Translations under genes and position numbers: made by a program
In this document: in pieces, positions 34,176 through 43,443 of the stretch
Position numbering within the stretch: the stretch's first letter is position 1
Layout: every line of letters begins with the position of its first letter
Notes under the pieces: model-generated
Databases searched by the model: none
Told to the model about the DNA's origin: nothing
What the model saw: only the letters and a program-made list of their open reading frames with translations
Source of the DNA: Palsa-661 sp035535015
GTDB lineage: Bacteria > Actinomycetota > Acidimicrobiia > Acidimicrobiales > UBA8190
Direction of reading: 5' to 3'
DNA length: 64,000 nt
Assembly: GCA_035535015.1 (NCBI GenBank)
Contig: DATLQU010000022.1
Location: forward strand, 62,001-126,000

Positions 34176-34784
34176 GTGAACAAGTCGGGCCTGATCGACG
34201 CGATCAGCGACACGACATCACTGACACGAGGCGAGGCCGAAGACGCAGTCAAAGCGTTTGTCCATGCCGTTGTCAGCGAAGTCCGCGGTGGACGCCGTGT
34301 CGCCGTCGTCGGGTTCGGAAGCTTCAATCCCACGCAGCGTGGTGCTCGTACGGGACGTAATCCACAGACCGGTGCACCGGTGAAGATCGCCGCCGCCAAA
34401 GGGGTGCGCTTCTCTCCCAGCAGCACTCTGAAAGGCATTGTCAACGGCAAGGCGCCACTCCCGGCACTGAAGGTCTCCTCCGCTCCGGCGGAGAAGGCGA
34501 CCGAGCCTGCCGCCAAGAAGGTCCTCAAGAACGCGGCAAAAAAGTCGACCAAGAAGGCAGTTCGATCGGCTCCGGCGAAAGAGACCAACCGGAAGCCCGT
34601 CGCCAAGATCGTCAGGCGTTCCCCGGCCACAACGGCCGCGAAGCGTGCCCCGGCGAGGAAAACAGCAAAGCGATCGGCCAACAAGGCCGTACGGCGGGCT
34701 CCGGCGACATCACCGGCGAAGCGCGCCCCGGCGAGGAAAGCAGCAAAGCGATCGGCCAAGAAGGCCGTAAGAAGGAGGGCATGA
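34176..34784 (+). CDS. HU/HupB-like nucleoid protein with basic C-terminal tail
   Basis: 202 residues from GTG 34176. Residues 1-90 are a complete HU fold (VNKSGLIDAISDTTSLTRGE at the N-terminus; VAVVGFGSFNPTQRGARTGR and FSPSSTLKGIVNG in the arm and core). Residues ~95-202 are a Lys/Arg/Ala/Pro-rich tail with PAKK/PARK repeats like eukaryotic histone H1 and mycobacterial HupB. It compacts DNA. It is followed by a second gene that encodes only tail-like sequence, coupled by ATGA. Confidence 0.92.
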   Translation: MNKSGLIDAISDTTSLTRGEAEDAVKAFVHAVVSEVRGGRRVAVVGFGSFNPTQRGARTGRNPQTGAPVKIAAAKGVRFSPSSTLKGIVNGKAPLPALKVSSAPAEKATEPAAKKVLKNAAKKSTKKAVRSAPAKETNRKPVAKIVRRSPATTAAKRAPARKTAKRSANKAVRRAPATSPAKRAPARKAAKRSAKKAVRRRA

Positions 34785-35212
34785 GAATGCCAGTCAAACG
34801 AGCGAGGAAGACGGCCAAGCGGGCTCCGGCCAAGAAGGCAGCGAAGCGGACCACCGCCAAGCGCGCCGTCAAGCGGGCTCCGGCCAAGAAGGCAGCCAAG
34901 CGGACCACCGCCAAGAAGGCGGTCAAGAAGCGGGCTCCGGCCAAGAAGGCGGCCAAGCGGACCGTCAAGAAGCGCGCCACGGCCAAGCGGGCTCCGGCCA
35001 AGAAGGCGGCCAAGAAGCGGGCTCCGGCCAAGAAGGCGGTCAAGAAGCGGGCTCCGGCCAAGAAGGCGGCCAAGCGGACCGTCAAGAAGCGCGCCACGGC
35101 CAAGCGGGCTCCGGCCAAGAAGGCGGCCAAGCGGACCGTCAAGAAGCGCGCCACGGCCAAGCGCACGACCAAGCGGGCTCCGGCTCGTCGGCGGGTGACC
35201 AAGAAGGCTTGA
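34781..35212 (+). CDS. histone-H1-like Lys/Arg/Ala-rich repeat protein
   Basis: 143 residues composed almost only of K, R, A, P, T and V, in repeats of the form KRAPAKKAAKRT(V)KK. It has no folded domain. It starts at the ATG overlapping the HU stop, so it is co-translated with HU, and its sequence resembles the HU tail. Likely a nucleoid-condensing accessory that binds DNA by charge. It ends 43 bp before a strong hairpin. Confidence 0.75.
   Translation: MRMPVKRARKTAKRAPAKKAAKRTTAKRAVKRAPAKKAAKRTTAKKAVKKRAPAKKAAKRTVKKRATAKRAPAKKAAKKRAPAKKAVKKRAPAKKAAKRTVKKRATAKRAPAKKAAKRTVKKRATAKRTTKRAPARRRVTKKA
34807..35190 (+). repeat. tandem coding repeats of the H1-like gene
   Basis: Units built on CGGGCTCCGGCCAAGAAGGC with CAAGCGGACC or GTCAAGAAGCG spacers recur through nearly the whole gene. 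Near-identity at DNA level indicates recent expansion; length is likely to vary between strains. Confidence 0.9.
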
Positions 35213-35255
35213 GTCACCCTGCCGGGAGATCCGGCCGTGTGGAAACAGTGAGTGG

Positions 35256-35281
35256 ACGAGGGGCCCTACGGGGCCCCTCGT
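35256..35281. terminator. hairpin terminator between convergent genes
   Basis: Perfect 11-bp stem ACGAGGGGCCC / GGGCCCCTCGT around a TACG loop. It lies after the H1-like gene and downstream of the convergent PIG-L gene. The T-tract is weak, but the tetraloop hairpin is strong and probably serves both directions. Confidence 0.8.
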
Positions 35282-35351
35282 CGTTCGTCAGGTCCCGGTG
35301 CTCTCAGGCTCCTGAGAGGGAATCTCCCGGTGAGATCGAATCGGGCTGAGA

Positions 35352-36170
35352 TCAGAGTTCGGTGAGAAGCCGGAACGCCTCACCCTGCGCCAGGCCCGCC
35401 AATTGCCCGTGGGCGGCGAGTTGCCGCTCCACGACGGCCCGGAAGCCGTCGGCCTCGTCGGCTCCGGTGCCGCTGTCAGAGGTTCCGTCGGCGCCGATGC
35501 CCATGGTGGAGCGGTACTGACTCCGGTGGGCCAAGAGGGCGGCCAGCTTGACCTCGAGCATCCCCTGCGCACTCTCGACGTGGTTCGGCTCGTCGGCTTC
35601 CCAGAGCAACATCGAGGTCGGCCGGTGCGGTGGCTCGGACAACTCGGGGAAGAACTTGGGGTCGCGTGCGGCGACCACGGCGTCGGTGAGAAGCCATCCG
35701 GCGTTGCGGTGATCGGGATGCAGCCGGTAGCGGCGCCAGGGATCGTGTCCGAGGACGACCGCGGGACGGACCCTCCTGATCACCTGGCAGACCTGTCGTC
35801 GCTGGAGCATCCCGGCTTCGAGCTCGCCGTCGGGCCAATCGAGGAAGTCCACTGCGCTGCGACCCCCGGCCCCGGCGAGGATCGATGCCGCCTGTCTCTG
35901 TTCCCTCTGTCTGCGGACCACCAGCGCGGCGATGTCCTCGTCGGCCGACCAGGTGCCTTTCGATCCGTCGGTCAGCACGAGATGATGAATCCGGCATCCA
36001 CTGGCCGCCCATTTGGCCAACGTCGCCCCGCAGCCGAATTCCACGTCGTCGGGATGGGCGGCCACGGCCAGGGCCACGGTCGGCACGGCCAGATCGATGG
36101 TCAGGTCGCCGTGCCGGGGAAGATCGCCGACAGCCAAGACGTCGGACCGGCGGGAGTCCTCGACCACCAC
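35352..36170 (-). CDS. PIG-L family deacetylase
   Basis: 272 residues. Zinc-site motifs AVAAHPDDVEFGCGATLAKW and RLHPDHRNAG match N-acetylglucosaminyl deacetylases of the LmbE/MshB family. In actinobacteria such enzymes deacetylate mycothiol precursors, conjugates or glycolipids; which applies here is unknown. The start is the GTG at 36170, two bases after the cofC stop. Confidence 0.88.
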   Translation of the reverse strand: MVVEDSRRSDVLAVGDLPRHGDLTIDLAVPTVALAVAAHPDDVEFGCGATLAKWAASGCRIHHLVLTDGSKGTWSADEDIAALVVRRQREQRQAASILAGAGGRSAVDFLDWPDGELEAGMLQRRQVCQVIRRVRPAVVLGHDPWRRYRLHPDHRNAGWLLTDAVVAARDPKFFPELSEPPHRPTSMLLWEADEPNHVESAQGMLEVKLAALLAHRSQYRSTMGIGADGTSDSGTGADEADGFRAVVERQLAAHGQLAGLAQGEAFRLLTEL

Positions 36171-36172
36171 CG

Positions 36173-36778
36173 TCAGAGAAGAGCCGGCGGCACGAACTCG
36201 GCCGGGATGTCGGAGGGGACGTCGACGTCCCAGGCCAGGTCGGGCTGTCGGACAACCCGGTAGGGCAGGCCGAGACGTTCGGCCTCGGCGCAATGCCGGT
36301 CGAAGGACCCGGACCCGTAGGCGAAACGGAAGCCGACCCCGGCGGGCAGACAGACGACGTTGGTCCCGTCGTCGCGCCGGTCGGGCACCAGGGTCAGCCC
36401 GTCGAAACCGGCCAGACGGGCCAGACCCCGGGCCATGGGCAGATCGGCGTGGGCCACGAGCACCTCGGCGGCCCCCAACGCCTCGAGCCGCGCCACCCCC
36501 GCTTCCACGGCGCCGTTCAGCCCGCGTCCGGGTTCGGGAAGAGCCATGGCCCCGTTCTCCACCGCCCAGGCCGCCACCTCGGGATCGTCGCAGACGACGG
36601 CCACCGGCAGGGGAACGGCCGCCTCGAGCACCCGAGAGGCCATCATCCGGGAGAGCTCCGCCCGTCCGTTACTGTCCAAGCGGGGAGCCAACCGGGCCTT
36701 GCCGTCGGCGAAGCCCTTCATCGGCATGAGCACGACACAGCCGTCGAGGTGGATCACCTCGGCCGGTTCGCTCCTCAC
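36173..36778 (-). CDS. cofC: 2-phospho-L-lactate (or phosphoenolpyruvate) guanylyltransferase
   Basis: 201-residue nucleotidyltransferase of coenzyme F420 synthesis, making the guanylylated three-carbon precursor. It shows VVLMPMKGFADGKARLAP at the nucleotide-binding N-terminus, LNGAVEAGV and the metal-binding VLVAHADLPMARG, then LVPDRRDDGTNVV. Start GTG 36778 (GTG 36757 is an alternative). It forms an operon with the PIG-L gene and is divergent from gpsA. Confidence 0.85.
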   Translation of the reverse strand: MRSEPAEVIHLDGCVVLMPMKGFADGKARLAPRLDSNGRAELSRMMASRVLEAAVPLPVAVVCDDPEVAAWAVENGAMALPEPGRGLNGAVEAGVARLEALGAAEVLVAHADLPMARGLARLAGFDGLTLVPDRRDDGTNVVCLPAGVGFRFAYGSGSFDRHCAEAERLGLPYRVVRQPDLAWDVDVPSDIPAEFVPPALL

Positions 36779-36868
36779 GCCGGCCAGTGTACGGCCGCCG
36801 TCCCCCGCCTCCTCCCGAGCCGCGGCCCACCGTCCTGTTCCGCCGGGGTGACGCCGTAGGGTTGGCGG

Positions 36869-37912
36869 ATGCTCGACAAGGTCGCGGTGATCGGGGCGGG
36901 CTCCTGGGGCACCACCATGGCGGCCATCGCCTCGCGCTCGGTGCCCACCGTCCTCTGGGCCCGTCGGCCCGCTCTGGCCGAGGTCATCGATCGGCGTCAC
37001 GAGAATCCCGACTACCTCCCCGGGATCGTCCTGCCTGAGGCCCTGCGGGCCACGGCGTCGCTCGGCGACGCCGTGACCGGCGCCGCCCTCGTCGTCATGG
37101 CCGTCCCCTCTCACGGTTTCCGCACCGTCGTGGAGGAATTCGCCCCCCGTCTGGGTGCGGCCGTTGCTCTGCTCAGTCTGGCCAAGGGCCTCGAGCAGGG
37201 GACCCAACTACGGATGACCGAGGTCATGGAGCAGGTCGTCCCCGGCCATCCGGTCGGTGTCCTCACCGGTCCGAACCTGGCCCGCGAAGTGGTGGCCGGC
37301 CAACCGGCGGCCACCGTGGTCTCCATGACCGACGAGGCCATCGCCCGCGAGGTCCAGGAGCTTCTGCGCACCGAAAGCTTCCGCGTCTACACGAATCCCG
37401 ACCTGGTCGGCTGTGAGACGGCGGGTGCCACCAAGAACGTCCTGGCCATCGCCGCCGGCATGATCCAGGGCCTCGGCCTCGGGGATTCGTCGTTGGCCGC
37501 CCTGATCACCCGCGGCCTGGCCGAGCTCGGTCGCTTCGCCGTGGCCATGGGCGGCGACCCGATCACCATGGCCGGACTGGCCGGGGTGGGCGACCTGGTG
37601 GCCACCTGCACCAGCCGTCTCAGCCGGAACCGGATGGTCGGGGAGCTGCTCGGCCAGGGCCGCTCCCTCGACGACGTCCTCGGGGAGATGCGGATGGTGG
37701 CCGAGGGAGTGAAATCGGCCCGGCCGCTGCTCGAGCTGGCCGGTCGCCACGGCGTGGAGATGCCCATCGGCCAGCAGGTGGCCGACGTCCTCGAGGGCAC
37801 CCGCACTCCGGCCGAGACCATTCCCGCGCTCATGCTCCGGTCGGCCAAGCCCGAGTTCCAGGGCCTGGAGGGCCGATGGCCCGACCCGCCGTCGTCCCCG
37901 GAGACCGCATGA
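36869..37912 (+). CDS. gpsA: glycerol-3-phosphate dehydrogenase [NAD(P)+]
   Basis: 347 residues. The NAD(P) motif is VAVIGAGSWGTTMAAIAS; VLTGPNLAREVVAG, the catalytic-Lys region ETAGATKNVLAIAAGM and TSRLSRNRMVGELLGQG are standard for GpsA. It supplies sn-glycerol 3-phosphate for phospholipids. Confidence 0.95.
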   Translation: MLDKVAVIGAGSWGTTMAAIASRSVPTVLWARRPALAEVIDRRHENPDYLPGIVLPEALRATASLGDAVTGAALVVMAVPSHGFRTVVEEFAPRLGAAVALLSLAKGLEQGTQLRMTEVMEQVVPGHPVGVLTGPNLAREVVAGQPAATVVSMTDEAIAREVQELLRTESFRVYTNPDLVGCETAGATKNVLAIAAGMIQGLGLGDSSLAALITRGLAELGRFAVAMGGDPITMAGLAGVGDLVATCTSRLSRNRMVGELLGQGRSLDDVLGEMRMVAEGVKSARPLLELAGRHGVEMPIGQQVADVLEGTRTPAETIPALMLRSAKPEFQGLEGRWPDPPSSPETA

Positions 37913-37943
37913 CCCTCTCGCCGTTCATGACCATCGACGCGCC

Positions 37944-39311
37944 ATGACCCTCGGCCCCGAGGTCTCCGACGCCGCCCACCGGGCCGCCCTGGCCCGGGTC
38001 CGGGCCTTTCTCTTCGAACACCGGGTGCCCGAAGAGGACATCGCCCGGGCCGAGTCCGAAGACGTCCTCGATCTGTTGGTGGTCGACTGCCTGCTCGTCC
38101 CCGGCGTCAGCCGTTACACCGAGGGCCAGGTGGCGGAGATCACCGGCATGCCCGAAGAGATGGCCCGCCGCTTCTGGCGCGCCCTCGGCTTCGCCGACGT
38201 CACCCCCGACGACACCATCTTCACCGACCTCGACATCGACGCCATCCACATCCTGCAGACCATGGTCGACACCGGGGCGGCCGACGTCGACACCTCCCTG
38301 CAGCTGGCCCGGGTCATCGGCTCCTCGATGGCCCGGATCGCCGAGGCCGAAGTGGCGCCTTCGGTCCGGGGCATGACCGGAGCCGCGATCTCCGGGGTGG
38401 GGTCGAGTGTGGAGGCCGCCGACCGTTTCGTCCGGCTGGCCGACACCTCCCTGCCGGCCATGGCCCGACTGCTCGAGTTCGCCTGGCGCCGCCACGTCCA
38501 GGCCGCCGTCCGCCGGGCCATGCTCCTGCGCAGCCGTCACGACCCGGGGGCGTTGCCCGATCTCTGTGTCGGCTTCGCCGACATGGTCGGTTTCACCATG
38601 CTCAGCCAACAACTCTCCGAGGAAGAGCTGGCCGCGCTGGTCAGCCGCTTCGAGGACGTCGCCCACGACACCGTCACCTCCCGCAGCGGCCGGGTGGTGA
38701 AGATGATCGGCGACGAAGTCATGTTCGTCACCGACACGGCCACCGATGCGGCCCGGATCGCCCTGGCCCTGGCCGAGGCCTACGCCGACGACGAGCTTCT
38801 CTCCGATGTCCGGGTGGCCCTGGCCGTCGGGCCCGTCCTCGTCCAGGACGGCGATTTCTACGGACCGGTGGTCAACCTGGCCAGCCGGGCCGCCGGTATC
38901 GCGGCGCCGGGCAGTGTCCTCGTCTCCGACGAGTTCCACGCCACCCTGCTCCGGGAGATCGAGGGCCGACCCGTCGAGTTCGCCTTCAAGGCGCTCCGTC
39001 CCCGACTGGTCAAGGACCTCGGCCGGGTCCAGCTCTGGGCCCTCCACCGCCCGGGCTCGGAGCCCCTCACCCTCGACCGCCGGGCCAGCCGACGCTGGGA
39101 ACGGCTCTCGGAGGTTCTCCACGAGCTCGACGATCTCCGCGAACGCGGGGAACGTCTGCTCTCGGGAGCGGGACGGGCCGGACTACAGGCTGTCACCGAC
39201 GACGCCCCGGAGAAAGAGGGCAGCCCGGAGAAAGACGGCCCGGAGAAAGACGGCCCGGAGAGAATGGTGGCCGAGTCCGACACCGGCGACGACTGGCGCC
39301 AGGTCTTCTGA
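37944..39311 (+). CDS. class III adenylate/guanylate cyclase with N-terminal regulatory domain
   Basis: 455 residues. Residues ~1-200 form an all-helical domain resembling the autoinhibitory regulator of the mycobacterial pH-sensing cyclase Rv1264. The catalytic domain (~205-380) has CVGFADMVGFTMLS and VVKMIGDEVMFVTD with the two metal-binding Asp residues, the purine-selecting Lys in VKMIGDE, and YGPVVNLASRAAG with the transition-state Asn and Arg. A slippery PEKEG/PEKDG repeat marks the tail. Soluble, probably dimeric, producing cAMP. Confidence 0.9.
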   Translation: MTLGPEVSDAAHRAALARVRAFLFEHRVPEEDIARAESEDVLDLLVVDCLLVPGVSRYTEGQVAEITGMPEEMARRFWRALGFADVTPDDTIFTDLDIDAIHILQTMVDTGAADVDTSLQLARVIGSSMARIAEAEVAPSVRGMTGAAISGVGSSVEAADRFVRLADTSLPAMARLLEFAWRRHVQAAVRRAMLLRSRHDPGALPDLCVGFADMVGFTMLSQQLSEEELAALVSRFEDVAHDTVTSRSGRVVKMIGDEVMFVTDTATDAARIALALAEAYADDELLSDVRVALAVGPVLVQDGDFYGPVVNLASRAAGIAAPGSVLVSDEFHATLLREIEGRPVEFAFKALRPRLVKDLGRVQLWALHRPGSEPLTLDRRASRRWERLSEVLHELDDLRERGERLLSGAGRAGLQAVTDDAPEKEGSPEKDGPEKDGPERMVAESDTGDDWRQVF

Positions 39312-39314
39312 GCC

Positions 39315-42059
39315 TCAGCCCTCGGCGAAGCGGAGGGTGGCGATACCGAAAGGCCGGAGGGTGAAGGAGCCGTCGACGCGCTCCTCGGTCCGGCCGCGGA
39401 GATCGACCAGCCAGCCCGACCGGCTTCCCAGCCTGACGGTACTGGCGCGGTCGCTCGGGTTGAAGACCCGGACCTCGAGGAGTCCCGCCTGGCGACGGAC
39501 GGCGGAGACCTCGGCCCCCTCGATCTCGAGCGCGCTTCCCGACGAGGGTCGACCGCCACCTCCCGCGGCGGCGACGAGCTCCAGGGGCAGAAAGGCGTCG
39601 TCGGCCATGGCGTAAGGGTCGTCGCAGCCGAGGCACAAGGCGTAGCGGGCCTCGATGGGCCGGCCCTGCAGTTGCAGGCCGGCCACCGCCGTCAGAGGCC
39701 CGGCGGGCAGGGGCCGGTAGGCCATGCCCAGGCGCGAGAGCATCCCGGTCGAGCGCAACAGGGTCAGCGCCAGTGTCCGGGCCGGGCCGGACTCGCCCGG
39801 CTCGATGTCGATCAACTCGTACTCGAGCAGACCCTCGTGGGCCACGGTCAGCCCACCGGCGGAGACGAAACGCCGGGACGGGAACGTCGGCAGACCGAAC
39901 TCGTCGGGCCGTCCTTCGGCCCGCAGGCCCCGTCGGACGACGGCGAAGGCGCACTCGGCCTCCGAATGGTCGGCCCCTTCGGGCAGCGGCAGATGGACCC
40001 GGAGCCGGTGGTCGCGGCTCGGGTTCACGAAGCGGGTGACCACCCGGACGATCCGTTCGTCGGCCCGCAGCTCCACCGTCGTCGTCACCTCGACCGTCTT
40101 CTCCCCGGTCCGGGCCCGGGAATTCCCGTCCACGTATTCGGGCCAGCGGTAGACGGACGTGATCAGAGCACTGGCCCTCACCGGGCCCCGGTCGATCACA
40201 CTGACGGCCACGCTCTCGGCCGTGTCGATCAGCTTGTCCTGCAGCGGCGGCGAGTAGTTGTAGGAGTCGCCGTGATCGCCGCCGTCGACCAGCCGGCCGA
40301 ACCCCGGGATCCCGTCGAGGGCGAAAGTCCCCGACAGCCGGTCGATGGAGACGGAGACGAGACCGTTCGAGAGAACCACCGGGCCCGGCGTGTCACCGGC
40401 TCCCTCACCCTCACTGACCCGTTCACCCTCACTGACCCGCTCACCCTCACTGACACTGACCGGCTGGGCGAGGGCCGCCGGCGTGCAGCGACGCCAACCG
40501 AAACCGGGGACGTCGGTCACCCGGGCCAGCACCCGCCGGATGGGAGGTTGATCGATCTTGATCCGGACCACGGAGTCGGGTCGGGCGCCCAACCGGGTGT
40601 GGAGGTCCTGTTTGATCGAGGCCAGGGGGACGTCGAAGCGCTCCTCGGAGCCGAAGTCGATGGTGATGTCGATGCCCGTCTCGTCCTCTTGGACCTCGAC
40701 ACCCTGGATCCAGGTGTGGGCGTCGATCTGGCTGCCCGAGGGCAGCATCCCCAGGATGGTCTTCACCGTGTTGGCGTCGAGGGTCAGGGGACCGAGGCCC
40801 CGGGGGATGCCGAAGGCACCGGGCTCCTCGGGCAGCGGCTGGGTGTCGGCCGGGATCTCCTCGCCGGCCACCACCAACTCGACCAGGCCCGAGCGGGGCC
40901 GGGCCGACGGGTTGACGGCGGTGGGACCGGCCTCGGCCAGCGAGCGGCCGAGGGCCAGAAGGGCCTGCTCGGCCAGGCCGTCACCGATCTGCCGGGCTTC
41001 GGCGTAGCGGGTGAGCACGGCGTCGACCACCTCGTCCACCGAGCAGGCGCAGACGGAGTCGTGGGCGGAGTTGCGGACCATCTCTTTCCAGGCCAGGGCG
41101 AAAAGGGTCTCCGGCCAGCTGTCGGCCGGGAGATAGAGCGCGCAGAAGGGCTCGGCCCGCCGCTCGAGGGCCCGCTCGGCCCGGGCCGCCTCCCGCTTCA
41201 CGTCGACCCGGTTGGAGGCCACCCCCATCAGGACGTTGGCCCTCGCCCCCGAGCGCAGTTCCCCCGGCCACCGGGCCAGGCCGTCGGTCGGGGCGCGGTC
41301 CAGGTAGTCGGCCAGGGCGGTGACCTCGAGGGCGTAGTCGTCCTGCAGGGCGTTGGCCTCGGCCACCACCCGACCGAGCCAGGGCTGCGGTTCCTGATGG
41401 TCGGTGCCGTTCATGAAGAGGAGGCCGTCGATCACGAAGTTGCCGATCTCCTTCTCGTGGTCGGCGATCCTCCGGACGAGTTCCTTGGCGTCGTCGGGGA
41501 TGGCCGCGCCGTTTCCGTAGCCGACGGGCAGGTACTCGGCCCGGACCGTCGAGCCGTCGGCTGCCTCCCACCAGAAGCCGGTGCACTCGATGGCCGAGGG
41601 CACCCCCCGCCAGACCACGGCGTGCTCGAAGCCGGCCATGGCCAGGATCTGGGGCATCTGGCCGATATGGCCGAACATGTCGGGCAGGTAGCCGATCTCG
41701 GCCACCCCGCCGAAGGCCGCCCCCCGGCGGATCCCGCTCTGCAGGTTCCGGATGATCGTCTCGCCCGAGACCAGGAACTCGTCCATCAGGATGTACCAGG
41801 GCCCCATGGTCAGCCGGCCCGCCGCGGCCAGGCCCCGGATCCGCTCCTCGTTCTCGGGCCTGATTTCCAGGTAGTCGTCGATCACGGCCATCTGGCCGTC
41901 CAGCAGGAAGCGGCGGTAGGAGGGATCCGACTCGAGCAGCTCGAGCAGGCGGTCGATCAGATGGACCAGCCGCAGCCGGAAGCTCTGGAAGGGCTCGTAC
42001 CACTCCCTGTCCCAGTGGGTGTGGGGGACGATGGAGATTCTGCGTGCGCCGGTGGCCAT
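39315..42059 (-). CDS. GH38 family alpha-mannosidase-like glycoside hydrolase
   Basis: 914-residue retaining glycosidase. The N-terminal (beta/alpha) domain has SIVPHTHWDREWYEPFQS with zinc ligands and GYLPDMFGHIGQMPQIL with the nucleophile Asp. The middle helical and C-terminal beta domains follow. A GERVSEGERVSEGERVSEGE insert between domains is encoded by an 18-bp tandem repeat and is probably a flexible loop. No signal peptide, so intracellular. Substrate likely alpha-mannosides. Confidence 0.9.
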   Translation of the reverse strand: MATGARRISIVPHTHWDREWYEPFQSFRLRLVHLIDRLLELLESDPSYRRFLLDGQMAVIDDYLEIRPENEERIRGLAAAGRLTMGPWYILMDEFLVSGETIIRNLQSGIRRGAAFGGVAEIGYLPDMFGHIGQMPQILAMAGFEHAVVWRGVPSAIECTGFWWEAADGSTVRAEYLPVGYGNGAAIPDDAKELVRRIADHEKEIGNFVIDGLLFMNGTDHQEPQPWLGRVVAEANALQDDYALEVTALADYLDRAPTDGLARWPGELRSGARANVLMGVASNRVDVKREAARAERALERRAEPFCALYLPADSWPETLFALAWKEMVRNSAHDSVCACSVDEVVDAVLTRYAEARQIGDGLAEQALLALGRSLAEAGPTAVNPSARPRSGLVELVVAGEEIPADTQPLPEEPGAFGIPRGLGPLTLDANTVKTILGMLPSGSQIDAHTWIQGVEVQEDETGIDITIDFGSEERFDVPLASIKQDLHTRLGARPDSVVRIKIDQPPIRRVLARVTDVPGFGWRRCTPAALAQPVSVSEGERVSEGERVSEGEGAGDTPGPVVLSNGLVSVSIDRLSGTFALDGIPGFGRLVDGGDHGDSYNYSPPLQDKLIDTAESVAVSVIDRGPVRASALITSVYRWPEYVDGNSRARTGEKTVEVTTTVELRADERIVRVVTRFVNPSRDHRLRVHLPLPEGADHSEAECAFAVVRRGLRAEGRPDEFGLPTFPSRRFVSAGGLTVAHEGLLEYELIDIEPGESGPARTLALTLLRSTGMLSRLGMAYRPLPAGPLTAVAGLQLQGRPIEARYALCLGCDDPYAMADDAFLPLELVAAAGGGGRPSSGSALEIEGAEVSAVRRQAGLLEVRVFNPSDRASTVRLGSRSGWLVDLRGRTEERVDGSFTLRPFGIATLRFAEG
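40406..40459. repeat. 18-bp coding tandem repeat, 3 copies
   Basis: CACCCTCACTGACCCG(T/C)T units at 40406, 40424 and 40442 inside the mannosidase gene, encoding the SEGERV repeat. Confidence 0.9.
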
Positions 42060-42096
42060 CTCCCCATGATGCCGCGTCGGCCACCTCTATCCCGGG

Positions 42097-42135
42097 CCGT
42101 CCGGGGCCGCCCACCACCGTCCGGGGCCGCCCACC
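42097..42135. repeat. 20-bp direct repeat between two genes
   Basis: CCGTCCGGGGCCGCCCACC at 42097 and again at 42117, between the mannosidase start and the end of the next gene. Confidence 0.85.
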
Positions 42136-43443
42136 TCAGGGTTTCACCCGGTAGAGGACGGCGGGAGCGGAGCCACCGGCACCGTCGAGCACGAAGAGGG
42201 CGCCACCGGTCCCGGCCACGGATCGGAAGCTCGGGGTCAGGCAGGGGTCGGAGGTCGGTCGAAGGGTGGCGATGACCGTCGTCCGCAGGGTGGTCGGATC
42301 GACTCGCCAGATCGGTTGCCGGGCACAGCCGCTTCCGCCGGGGCCGGCCGTCCAGAGCTGACCGGCAACGGCCACGGGGGCGGAGCCGAAGCCTTCGACG
42401 GGGGAGCGCTTGACGAAGGCGCCGGAGCCATTGACGACCACGATCCGTTCGGTCAGTGACCGGTGTTGGCCCTGAGGGACGTTCGCCTCGCCCTTCCACA
42501 TCCTTGCGTTCACCGGCGCCAACCACTCGACCGTTGCCGATGTGGTCCCGGGGAGGGCCTGGATCGTGTTCCCGGTCGAGGGATCCGACGCCACGACGGC
42601 CGGTGCCGGCGGACCACCCGGCCCACCGGCCAACCAGATGCCACCGGGGCCGGCGGCGACGAGCGGTTCCGTGCCGCCGATGGCGGGGACCCCGGTGAGG
42701 GTGCGGACGACGGCACCGCTCGTCGGCGAGATCTGGAGCACGACGTCGTGGTCCGTGTCCCCGTAGAGCCAGAGCCAGCCGTCGGCGTAGGCCAGCTGGG
42801 TGTGGGCGATCTCGCTGCCGACAACCGTCATGAGATGGCGGGAGAGGAACGTGGAACGTTCCGTTGTGGTCGAGAACGACTCGATGCCGATGTCGACACT
42901 GTTGCTGCCGGGTTGACTGGCCTCGGTTTCGAGATAGAGAGCGCCGTTCCCGGCCACGATGTTCATGCCGCAGGCCGAGAGGGGGTAGGCGACGGGGGAG
43001 AGCCGGGCGGGATCGATCCGTTCGATGGCACAGGGCGCCGTCGAGGGATCGTTGCCGTGTCTTGCTGTCATCCAGAGCACTCCGTGGGCCCCGACGATCT
43101 CGGCCGGGTGGAAGGTCCCGCCGAATTCCAGCGCACGGACCCGGACGTGCTTCGCATGGACCGGCACGCCCGGTTGACCGGCGACCCCACCACCGGTGAC
43201 CCCGCCGCCGGTATCGCTCGACCGGGGCCCGTAGGCGACGAGGAGGGCCACGGCACCGACGACGAGCACGACGCTGACGCAGAGGGCGAGGACGCGTCGA
43301 TGGTGAGTCCGGTGCGGTCGATCCCGCCGCCGGGCCCGGCCGCGGCCGGGGGTGAACGGGGGAGTCACCACCTGATCGCCCACCTGTTGGACGAAGTCGG
43401 CGAGCAGCCGGCTGGTCGGATCGTGACGGCGGTCGTCATCCAC
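42136..43443 (-). CDS. membrane-anchored propeller-like protein, partner of an ECF sigma factor
   Basis: 435 residues from GTG 43443, which has GAGGAGG six bases upstream inside the sigma gene. Residues ~1-35 are cytoplasmic, one helix follows (VLALCVSVVLVVGAVALLVA), then an external Gly/Pro linker and ~350 residues of repeated beta strands (LWMTARHG, LWLYGDTD, IWLAGGPGG, LWTAGPGG) suggesting a beta-propeller. Overlap with the sigma gene and this topology suggest a regulator or sensor for that factor, but no canonical anti-sigma zinc motif is seen. Confidence 0.65.
   Translation of the reverse strand: MDDDRRHDPTSRLLADFVQQVGDQVVTPPFTPGRGRARRRDRPHRTHHRRVLALCVSVVLVVGAVALLVAYGPRSSDTGGGVTGGGVAGQPGVPVHAKHVRVRALEFGGTFHPAEIVGAHGVLWMTARHGNDPSTAPCAIERIDPARLSPVAYPLSACGMNIVAGNGALYLETEASQPGSNSVDIGIESFSTTTERSTFLSRHLMTVVGSEIAHTQLAYADGWLWLYGDTDHDVVLQISPTSGAVVRTLTGVPAIGGTEPLVAAGPGGIWLAGGPGGPPAPAVVASDPSTGNTIQALPGTTSATVEWLAPVNARMWKGEANVPQGQHRSLTERIVVVNGSGAFVKRSPVEGFGSAPVAVAGQLWTAGPGGSGCARQPIWRVDPTTLRTTVIATLRPTSDPCLTPSFRSVAGTGGALFVLDGAGGSAPAVLYRVKP

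Noticed and set aside
34807..35190. CRISPR-like repeat array
   Set aside because: The repeats are contiguous, in frame and encode a Lys/Ala-rich protein; there are no unique spacers of uniform length.
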